5,044 nucleotides of DNA from Candidatus Iainarchaeum sp. (lineage in GTDB: Archaea > Iainarchaeota > Iainarchaeia > JAADDC01), in assembly GCA_015520865.1 (NCBI GenBank), contig WAPE01000048.1, forward strand, positions 1 through 5,044, in the 5' to 3' direction. Below are positions 1 to 5,044 of the stretch, in pieces; within the stretch, counting starts at the first letter, position 1; the number at the start of each line of letters is the position of its first letter. A program made the translations under genes and the position numbers. Under the pieces are notes generated by a model. That model had not been told where the DNA came from. It worked only from the letters and a program-made list of their open reading frames with translations, and did no database searches.

Positions 1-870
1 CCTCCTTTTCTTTTTCCTTCCCTTCTTCTTTCCCTTTGGCTGCTTCTTTTCCCTCCTCGGTGGCTCCCTGTACTTCTCTTTTATCTCCCTTACCCTCTCC
101 TCAAGCTCTTTCTTCAATCTCTCTGCGATGAACTCTCCGCCAAAGTAGTCTTCCCTAGCGGCTATCGCCAGCTTCGCCGCTAGGGATCTTGCGATCTTGC
201 CCCTCTGCCAGCGCTTGGCGTTCCTCACCCAAGGATGCTGGAAGAGGATGCCATGCTTTGGAGGTCGAGAACCCTTTGTTAGATGTCTAAAGAGAGCTTT
301 TTCGGCCCCAAGAACCTGGATGGTAGAAGCTGGTAGCATGGAGAGCTTCTTCAGGCCGCCAGCCTTTGCTATGAGCCTTGCTCCCAGTAGCGGACCCGCC
401 AGGTACTTCACGTTGGGCGCTACCTCTTCCATAACCCTATCGATGTACTCGACGAGCTCGTTGCGGTAACTCCTCAGCTCTAGCGCGATATTGGCCAGAT
501 CTTGAACGACCTTAAGGTCTTCCTCCCCTATATCTGTTCCCGAAGATTCCTTCACGGCATTCATGATAACTCCAGCGAGCTTTTCGCCAACGAGTTGTTT
601 TAGAGCTTCCTCATTGTAGTTGTCCCTTCTTCCGAGGGTTACGATGAGCTTGAGGTACGCTTCGTGGTCCTTCAGAATTGTGTTCAGCTCGGGGAAGTGA
701 AGGGAGTACCATTCCCTTACTCGGGCAACGAGAAGGTTGAACGTGGCGTCTACATCGTCGAGGGCCTCAATGGCCTGAATAACGTAGCGATCCTTTTCGG
801 TATAGGCTTCGGCTAGCTTCTTCTTCGTTTGTTCAAGAACCTTCTTTCGGAGGGCTTCTAGGGACACCAT
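1..870 (-). CDS. nop5: Archaeal Nop5/Nop56-like C/D-box sRNP core protein, lacking the N-terminal domain (3' end outside window)
   Basis: Scaffold protein of the archaeal C/D-box ribonucleoprotein, which guides 2'-O-methylation of rRNA and tRNA. The frame is open for 290 residues and reaches the window edge without a stop. Residues about 5-60 hold the first coiled-coil helix with the hallmark IQAIEALDDVD (31-41) and REWYSLHFPEL (52-62). Residues 63-150 complete the coiled-coil. The Nop domain follows, with GPLLGARLIAKAGGL (159-173), GAEKALFRHL (188-197) and WQRGKIARSLAAKLAIAARED (221-241). From about 270 the tail is Lys/Arg-rich, as in other archaeal Nop5 proteins. Family members are usually near 400 residues, with about 110 residues before the coiled-coil that bind fibrillarin; these are absent. 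The ATG at 870 is the only sensible start because an in-frame TAG lies three codons upstream (877-879) and a TATA box sits 30 bp upstream. The family call is very secure. Whether it works as a full Nop5, or pairs with a separately encoded N-terminal part, is open. Confidence 0.93.
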   Translation of the reverse strand, partial: MVSLEALRKKVLEQTKKKLAEAYTEKDRYVIQAIEALDDVDATFNLLVARVREWYSLHFPELNTILKDHEAYLKLIVTLGRRDNYNEEALKQLVGEKLAGVIMNAVKESSGTDIGEEDLKVVQDLANIALELRSYRNELVEYIDRVMEEVAPNVKYLAGPLLGARLIAKAGGLKKLSMLPASTIQVLGAEKALFRHLTKGSRPPKHGILFQHPWVRNAKRWQRGKIARSLAAKLAIAAREDYFGGEFIAERLKKELEERVREIKEKYREPPRREKKQPKGKKKGRKKKRR

Positions 871-896
871 CGAGAACTATCTTTGTGCCGGAGCCC

Positions 897-905
897 TTTT
901 AAATT
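897..905. promoter_or_regulatory. Shared TATA box of the divergent nop5 / surface-protein promoters
   Basis: TTTTAAATT contains the palindrome TTTAAA (898-903), so it reads as a TATA box on both strands. Its centre is about 26 bp from the plus-strand ATG at 926 and about 30 bp from the minus-strand ATG at 870. Archaeal transcription normally starts about 26-27 bp from the TATA centre, so the plus transcript would begin at or next to its ATG and the minus transcript would have 3-4 bases of leader. No Shine-Dalgarno sequence is visible before either ATG, which fits leaderless mRNAs. The whole intergenic region is 55 bp and holds no second TATA candidate as good as this one. The sequence is seen directly; dual use is inferred. 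Confidence 0.7.
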
Positions 906-925
906 CCCATTCCATTATCTATTCG

Positions 926-3391
926 ATGCGTCTACAGTCTTCGATAGTAGCGGAACTCCTCCTCATCGCCCTCCTTGTTGGCATCGCCGGCGTGCTTTAC
1001 TACACTAACCAGAACATCCTCTTCGGCGTTTCATCCCAGGTAGAATCAACCAAGATCGCCTCGAACCAGCTTCTTGTCCACAACGCCGTTGTTTCAACCC
1101 CCTATACCTGGAAGGTCTTCCTACAAAACGTGGGAAACTCCACCGTTGACCTTAATGCTCTCCACCCCATGGCCTACCTCTACAAGGGAAAGGAGCTCTG
1201 TGGTGCTTCAAAGGGTTTCCTATCCAACACCAATACCCTAAAATCCGGCGATACAGCAATTATTTATTTCTATGGCTTTGATAACTGTACCTACGAGCCT
1301 GAAAGGAAATACACACTCAAGGTGAGCGTTGGAGACTACTCCTTCACCGCTCCAGCTACCCTAGACCGCTCTGTTTACCTCTGGATCCCATTTACCTCCG
1401 TCCACACCTTCGACTTCTCCGGCAAACACCCCGTTTACTACCACACAGGCACCCTGGCCACGTTGAATGGATACCATGACGGCACAGCTAGTAATTTTAA
1501 TTGGAGCACGGATATTGTGGAGGGTGTGAGAGGAGACGCAGTTGTTGGTGATGGTGATAATAACATCGTTACGTCCCATTTGAGCGAGATTAACGTAGAA
1601 CAGTCTTCTTTTACAGTCACCTTCTGGTATAAGCCCATGGTTGATCTTCCTGGTTATAAGGCGGTCATAGATATGGGTCGCGGTCAGGAAAAGGGGTTTT
1701 GGATACTGTCGGATAATACTACGTTGAAGCTACTTTTTGGTGAGGGAAACGGGACGACCACCCGCGAAATACATCAAACGAGCAGTTTACAACTATCTCG
1801 TTGGTACTTTGTTGTTGGTGAATATAATAAAACCTCAAACTCCATGAGGATGGAAATTCTCGACTCATCAGGTAACGTGGTTTTTGACGGAAAACTATCT
1901 CTAGATATTCAACCACTCGATAGCGACGAGAACCTCCAGCTTCTAGGTAACGATGTGTCGGGTGAAGGAGAAGTGAATGGTGTGGCTATTGATGAAGTCC
2001 GCATCTACAACCGCCCCCTCACAGATGAAGAGATCCAGGCCCTCTACAGGGGTGAAGACGTTCGAAAGGGCCTCGTCCTCTACTACAGCTTCGACAGAAA
2101 CGATATCGATACATCTAACAACAAGATCTACGATCTTCATATGTGGACGAAGGAGGGGCTTTATTTTGATGGGAATAATGATTATGCCACGATCAGTATA
2201 ACTTATCCTTATTCTTCAAAACCTTTCACGATTTTAGTGTGGTATAAGGAATGGAAATATGTCACGACAGGGCATACTGTGGTTATTGGTGCCCATTCGG
2301 GTGCTACCGCTGTTTTCCACATCTACAATAACAACGGGCTCCAGTGTGGATTCTTCGACTTAAACACACAGAACACTGCTTCGAGGGTCGATATCTGTTT
2401 GAATGGGTATAATATAACTGGTAAAAAAGTTCTCACGTCGATGTCTTTTGACCCTGGTTCAAAAACAGTAAAACTTTGTGGTGTAAACTGGGACCGACTT
2501 TCTTGTGTGGAGGGAAGTTACGACCCCGTTGCAGATGATGCAAGTACGGGCATCGATGGTGTTCCGTTGACTGTTGGCACCTGGTGGTCCCATTCTCAGC
2601 CCAACGAGTGGATGAATGGGGATGTCTACGAAGTCCAAATCTATTCCCGAGTCCTCTCCCCTGACGAAATCCGCTGCATCTACGAAAACCCCGACTGCCT
2701 CATCGACGACGACAACCTGATCGCCATCTACACCCTAGACTTTCCCGATGGGGCCTGGAACACTGTTCCGAACTGGCACCAGACACCAGCTGCTCCGCGG
2801 ATAAGGAAAGACGGTGTGTCCCGCTACTTTGCTGATGATCTTTCGACTTATTTGATAGTAGGTGATTACAAGCTGTATAGTGTCGATAATTTCAGTTTTC
2901 TAGACACGATCTTTATACCGACTACCTATACCGGTCCGTCGACTGTTGCTTGGCCCAAAGATCTTTACTACGGGTCTTCGGATGACAATATGGATTTCAC
3001 GCTAGCAGAACATAACAGCGGCGGTACCATCGTTGGTGCAGCAATGTACTTTACCTACAATTGCCCTTCAGGTTCTGAAGACAAGTTTTACGGTCTGACC
3101 CCAGGAAGATGGCAGTCTACAATCTTTGAATGGGGTCCCGAGAGGAACATCTTCGGCTTTGTAGACGGTTCTAAAGTACTCGACTACACCGTTCCATCCG
3201 ACTGTAATACTGTTTTCGATGTGAAACCCGAACAGACTTTTCATCCGTATGCATTTAAACGTTTAGTTATTGGAGCCAATGAATATTTAGGAGAAAACTC
3301 TTCCAACCGTCACCGCTTTATCTTGGCGCTCACCCGAAGGTTAAATTCCTACGAAATCAATGCCCTTTGCAAGCTCTTTGGAACGTGCTAA
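926..3391 (+). CDS. Large surface-anchored protein: pilin-like N-terminus plus three LamG/concanavalin-like domains
   Basis: Probable extracellular adhesin or sugar-binding protein of 821 residues. Residues 7-26 form a hydrophobic helix in the sequence SSIVAELLLIALLVGIAG, closely resembling archaeal type IV pilin/archaellin N-termini. No standard K/R-G class III cleavage site is present; cleavage after Ser5 would put Glu10 at +5. Residues 50-148 look like a small beta-rich head with two cysteines (92, 121). Three LamG-like jelly-roll units follow, at about 160-377, 381-592 and 597-821. Two end in the classic closing motif (IDEVRIYNRPLTDEEIQALY, 355-374; VYEVQIYSRVLSPDEIRCIY, 567-586), and the last in a diverged one (ILALTRRLNSYEINALC, 799-815). 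Two show the opening strand (GLVLYYSFD, 382-390; LIAIYTLDF, 598-606). Nine N-X-S/T sequons and twelve cysteines agree with export. The start is supported by the TATA box about 26 bp upstream. The stop overlaps the convergent deaminase gene. Ligand unknown; the LamG fold is confident, the adhesin role is inference. Confidence 0.9.
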   Translation: MRLQSSIVAELLLIALLVGIAGVLYYTNQNILFGVSSQVESTKIASNQLLVHNAVVSTPYTWKVFLQNVGNSTVDLNALHPMAYLYKGKELCGASKGFLSNTNTLKSGDTAIIYFYGFDNCTYEPERKYTLKVSVGDYSFTAPATLDRSVYLWIPFTSVHTFDFSGKHPVYYHTGTLATLNGYHDGTASNFNWSTDIVEGVRGDAVVGDGDNNIVTSHLSEINVEQSSFTVTFWYKPMVDLPGYKAVIDMGRGQEKGFWILSDNTTLKLLFGEGNGTTTREIHQTSSLQLSRWYFVVGEYNKTSNSMRMEILDSSGNVVFDGKLSLDIQPLDSDENLQLLGNDVSGEGEVNGVAIDEVRIYNRPLTDEEIQALYRGEDVRKGLVLYYSFDRNDIDTSNNKIYDLHMWTKEGLYFDGNNDYATISITYPYSSKPFTILVWYKEWKYVTTGHTVVIGAHSGATAVFHIYNNNGLQCGFFDLNTQNTASRVDICLNGYNITGKKVLTSMSFDPGSKTVKLCGVNWDRLSCVEGSYDPVADDASTGIDGVPLTVGTWWSHSQPNEWMNGDVYEVQIYSRVLSPDEIRCIYENPDCLIDDDNLIAIYTLDFPDGAWNTVPNWHQTPAAPRIRKDGVSRYFADDLSTYLIVGDYKLYSVDNFSFLDTIFIPTTYTGPSTVAWPKDLYYGSSDDNMDFTLAEHNSGGTIVGAAMYFTYNCPSGSEDKFYGLTPGRWQSTIFEWGPERNIFGFVDGSKVLDYTVPSDCNTVFDVKPEQTFHPYAFKRLVIGANEYLGENSSNRHRFILALTRRLNSYEINALCKLFGTC
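1403..3388 (+). repeat. Three tandem LamG-like domain repeats within the surface protein
   Basis: These are protein-level repeats, not long DNA repeats. Unit 1 spans about 1403-2056, unit 2 about 2066-2701 and unit 3 about 2714-3388. They were recognised by the recurring closing motif (x-x-E-V-x-I-Y-x-R-x-L-x-x-x-E-I-x-x-I/L-Y) and the opening LxxxYxxDF-type strand. Unit 3 is the most diverged: its closing motif reads ALTRRLNSYEINALC, but a central FGFVDGSKV stretch (742-750) resembles the usual LamG turn. Unit 1 has no cysteine, whereas units 2 and 3 hold ten of the protein's twelve, so the units differ in stabilisation. Boundaries are approximate. Confidence 0.75.
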
Positions 3392-4566
3392 CCTTCCAAC
3401 CTTTCTCTGAACCTACGGGCGACCTTTAGTGCCCAGAGAACTCTTCTAGGAGTTTTCCTCGGATAAAGGATCTTACCGTTCTTTACGAGGAACTTCAGCG
3501 AAAAGAGGTGAGGAGCGTAAAGAAAGGTATTTACGAGTGCTTCTCCTTTCTCTATAACGGTTTCTCTAGGCTCCCAGAGCGCAAACCCCCTTCTATCAAA
3601 GGCATTCGAGACGCTTCTCCAGCTAAAGGGTTCAACATCCCAGTACCTATCCTTGGCAAAGAGGAGAGCCAACCGAAGATCGTGGTGAATGCTCTGTCCA
3701 TCGTTTGAGGCTGGCGAATCTGTCCCGAAGAGGACCTTTATCCCCCTTTCCTCTGCTTCTTTCCAGGGGAAGAAACCGTGGATTGCGAGCCTTGCGTTGG
3801 AGGCTGGAACATGAACGAGAGAGCTAGATTGCTTAGCTACGAGGTCCAGCTCGCTCTTCGTAATCCATCCAGCATGAACAAGCATCGTTTTTGGCGTCAA
3901 TAGCCCCAATGCTTCCATCACCCTCACAGGGTACTGCCCAAAGCGCTTTTTCACTTCTAATACCTCCTCCTTTGTCTCGGAGGCGTGGATCTGGAACTCG
4001 ATGGCTCTTTCTTTTAGAATCTCCGCGATCTCCTTCAACCTCTCAAGGGGGAGGTTGTAGAGCGAGTGGGCAAAGAGGGCGGGAACCACGCCCTCCGGAG
4101 CCCTCTTCTTAAACCTCTCCAGGAGCGAGAAAACGTCTTTGTCGCTCTCTCGAAAGGAGATCGGTCCGATATGAAGCTCTACACCAAGGGTATCCTCAAC
4201 GAGGTCATAATTTCTATACATGGAGTAAACCTTCGTGTTTCCGGCCAGGATATTCTCCCAGAGCCCCAGGTAGTAGCCTGCCCGAATCTCCTTCCTTCTT
4301 AAATCCTCCTCCAGTGCCTGAACTTCCCTCAGCCAGTCCCAGAAGTTCTTTTCGGAGACAAGACCCCTTAGAAGTATCATGGGAAGGTGCGTGTGGGCGT
4401 TGATAAAGGAACGAGTTAATAGACAACCTCTACAGTTAATTTTCTCGTCGATTTCGCTTTCTAAGAAGACCTCCTTCACGACAGATATGTTTTTTCCCAG
4501 CCAGGTTGTGAGGGGTCCCTCGACGAGGATCATTAAAGATGTGCTGACAAGAAGTAGTTTACTCAT
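3388..4566 (-). CDS. Metal-dependent amidohydrolase, MTA/SAH deaminase-like (ATZ/TRZ family)
   Basis: Cytosolic TIM-barrel hydrolase of 392 residues, related to 5'-methylthioadenosine/S-adenosylhomocysteine deaminases, which convert adenine moieties to hypoxanthine with release of ammonia. Family signatures in order: metal ligands in NAHTH (His58, His60) followed by LPMILLRG; FWDWL (75-79) with Glu86/87, the region that binds the nucleoside in relatives; AHSLY (166-170); His194 and Glu197 in FQIHASET; His231 in LVHAGW; VPASNARLA (253-261); and Asp283 in FGTDSPASND (280-289). All expected metal and proton-transfer residues are present, so it is probably active. It is slightly shorter than typical members (about 400-430) and diverged: the usual PG before the HxH strand is RS (52-53), and GTTTFVD is GNTKVYS (109-115). 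The substrate therefore cannot be fixed from sequence; another aminohydrolase substrate is possible. It is divergent from the ATPase gene across a promoter with two operator-like dyads, and its stop overlaps the surface-protein stop by 4 bp. Confidence 0.9.
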   Translation of the reverse strand: MSKLLLVSTSLMILVEGPLTTWLGKNISVVKEVFLESEIDEKINCRGCLLTRSFINAHTHLPMILLRGLVSEKNFWDWLREVQALEEDLRRKEIRAGYYLGLWENILAGNTKVYSMYRNYDLVEDTLGVELHIGPISFRESDKDVFSLLERFKKRAPEGVVPALFAHSLYNLPLERLKEIAEILKERAIEFQIHASETKEEVLEVKKRFGQYPVRVMEALGLLTPKTMLVHAGWITKSELDLVAKQSSSLVHVPASNARLAIHGFFPWKEAEERGIKVLFGTDSPASNDGQSIHHDLRLALLFAKDRYWDVEPFSWRSVSNAFDRRGFALWEPRETVIEKGEALVNTFLYAPHLFSLKFLVKNGKILYPRKTPRRVLWALKVARRFRERLEG

Positions 4567-4576
4567 TTACCACGGA

Positions 4577-4595
4577 TGTTTACTTGTTCCAAACA
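4577..4595. promoter_or_regulatory. Operator-like dyad 1, at the predicted deaminase transcription start
   Basis: Imperfect inverted repeat TGTTTAC-N5-CCAAACA, with five outer bases of each 7-bp arm complementary. It shares its first nine bases (ATGTTTACT counted from 4576) and its 7-5-7 geometry with the better dyad at 4611-4629. Counting about 27 bp from the TATA centre (4603.5), minus-strand transcription should start near 4577, so this site would fill the space between TATA box and start. This is the usual place for an archaeal repressor to block polymerase. The regulator is unknown. Confidence 0.5.
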
Positions 4596-4599
4596 ACGG

Positions 4600-4608
4600 T
4601 TTTAAAGG
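4600..4608. promoter_or_regulatory. TATA box of the divergent deaminase / ATPase promoters
   Basis: TTTTAAAGG with the palindromic core TTTAAA (4601-4606). Its centre is 27-28 bp from the ATPase ATG at 4631, predicting a leaderless plus-strand transcript. The deaminase ATG at 4566 is about 37 bp away on the other side, so a minus transcript from the same box would carry roughly ten leader bases. No other convincing TATA box lies in this 64-bp gap, so I infer one box serves both genes. Confidence 0.65.
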
Positions 4609-4631
4609 TATGTTTACTATAGGTAAACATA
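4609..4631. promoter_or_regulatory. Operator-like dyad 2, perfect 9-bp inverted repeat before the ATPase gene
   Basis: TATGTTTAC, a five-base spacer (TATAG), then GTAAACATA: nine paired bases per arm with no mismatch. The last base is the A of the ATPase start codon. Because the predicted transcript begins at that A, the dyad lies almost entirely upstream of the RNA and is better explained as a DNA binding site for a dimeric regulator than as an RNA hairpin. Dyad 1, on the other side of the TATA box, has the same core geometry; the two centres are 34 bp apart. Confidence 0.6.
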
Positions 4632-5044
4632 TGTGGGAAGATTTCAACCCATGGTGGTTCGGAGAAAAGGATCGAGATCTGGAAGTATACGAGAGCTTAG
4701 AGTACAAATACCTGCCCCGCTGGATAAAGGAAGTTTCCCTTGGCCCTGGAGATCTAAACTTCGTAATTGGCGGGAGAAGAACGGGCAAAACGCTAGGCAT
4801 GAAGCTCCTTATACGTCAACTACTACAAAGGGAAAAGCCCTGGTCTGTGTTCTACTGTAGCTGCGACGTATACGATGATTACCGAGAGATTTACGATCTT
4901 TTGAAGGAGTACAAGAGATTTCTAGAGGAAAGGGAGCTGAAGAGGGCCTTTGTTTTCCTCGACGAGATAACCCTCATTCCTGAGTGGTGGAGGGGGCTTA
5001 AGACCTTTCTCGATACCTTTAAACCACCTTGGAGCGTGACGGTC
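4631..5044 (+). CDS. COG1373-like (AAA_14) archaeal ATPase, N-terminal part (3' end outside window)
   Basis: P-loop ATPase of the family often annotated as archaeal ATP-binding protein with a C-terminal DUF4143 region. The 138 residues seen begin MWEDFNPWWFGEKDRD, the typical tryptophan-rich start of this archaeal group. The Walker A motif GGRRTGKT is at 47-54 and binds ATP through Lys53. Walker B is RAFVFLDEIT (105-114), with Asp111 and Glu112 for magnesium and hydrolysis. The EWWRGLKTFLD stretch (118-128) after Walker B is also characteristic. The start is chosen because the family N-terminus begins exactly there and a TATA box lies 27-28 bp upstream; no Shine-Dalgarno sequence is present. 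The family is widespread in hyperthermophilic archaea in many copies, and its cellular role is not established to my knowledge. Sensor and C-terminal regions lie beyond the window, so integrity of the whole gene cannot be judged. Confidence 0.88.
   Translation, partial: MWEDFNPWWFGEKDRDLEVYESLEYKYLPRWIKEVSLGPGDLNFVIGGRRTGKTLGMKLLIRQLLQREKPWSVFYCSCDVYDDYREIYDLLKEYKRFLEERELKRAFVFLDEITLIPEWWRGLKTFLDTFKPPWSVTV

Noticed and set aside
197..469. Plus-strand open frame of 90 codons
   Set aside because: It is antisense to nop5, whose frame is a strong family match; the translation resembles no protein and lacks a promoter.
1370..1377. Further TGTTTAC inside the surface-protein gene as an operator site
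   Set aside because: It is a single half-site in coding sequence with no inverted partner.
1548..1563. GTGATGGTGATAATAAC, reminiscent of a C/D-box sRNA C box
   Set aside because: No matching D box at a suitable distance was found, and it lies within the LamG coding frame where Gly-Asp codons explain it.
1361..2201. Several short open frames on both strands inside the surface-protein gene
   Set aside because: They are shadows of the 821-codon frame, with no recognisable motifs or upstream signals.
3385..3420. Possible terminator after the convergent stops
   Set aside because: Only short runs of two to three T are present on either strand; nothing resembles an archaeal T-rich terminator.
3508..4426. 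Short open frames antisense to or out of frame with the deaminase gene
   Set aside because: The deaminase frame explains the region fully; the others have low-complexity or unrecognisable translations.
4611..4629. Hairpin terminator or riboswitch reading of the inverted repeat
   Set aside because: No T-tract follows, and the predicted leaderless transcript starts after the repeat, so it would not be in RNA.
4567..4860. Open frames of 77 codons (minus) and 75 codons (plus) over the second promoter and ATPase start
   Set aside because: They overlap the promoter and the frame encoding the Walker A motif; the ATPase reading starting at 4631 is clearly the coding one.

Overview
The window looks like chromosomal DNA of a thermophilic archaeon. 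The evidence is an archaeal Nop5-type C/D-box sRNP protein, an archaeal pilin-like membrane anchor on a large extracellular protein, a COG1373-like ATPase of a kind common in hyperthermophilic archaea, and TTTTAAA TATA boxes about 26-30 bp upstream of start codons with almost no leader. I cannot assign a species or phylum with confidence. Gene packing is very tight: the intergenic gaps are 55 bp and 64 bp, and the one convergent pair overlaps by 4 bp.

Layout: (1) 870 down to 1, minus strand, is a nop5-like gene that runs off the left edge. It has the coiled-coil and Nop RNA-binding domains but not the usual N-terminal fibrillarin-binding domain. (2) 871-925 is a short divergent promoter region with one palindromic TATA box that can serve both flanking genes. 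(3) 926-3391, plus strand, encodes an 821-residue cell-surface protein: a type IV pilin-like N-terminal helix, a small beta-rich head, then three LamG/concanavalin-like domains in tandem. Codon choice alternates along this gene between C-ending blocks at the domain junctions and T-ending blocks in the domain cores. (4) 4566 down to 3388, minus strand, is a metal-dependent amidohydrolase related to the MTA/SAH deaminases; its stop codon overlaps that of the surface protein. (5) 4567-4630 is a second divergent promoter region with one TATA box flanked by two inverted repeats of the same geometry, which look like a pair of operators. (6) 4631 to the right edge, plus strand, is the N-terminal part of the ATPase, with Walker A and Walker B motifs.

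The genes do not form one obvious pathway: one acts in RNA modification, one at the cell surface, one probably in nucleoside or adenosyl-metabolite salvage, and one is an ATPase of unknown role. The points most worth following are the truncated Nop5, the mosaic codon pattern of the LamG protein (possible cassette exchange), and the paired operators between the deaminase and the ATPase. No tRNA, rRNA, CRISPR array, insertion sequence or clear terminator was seen.
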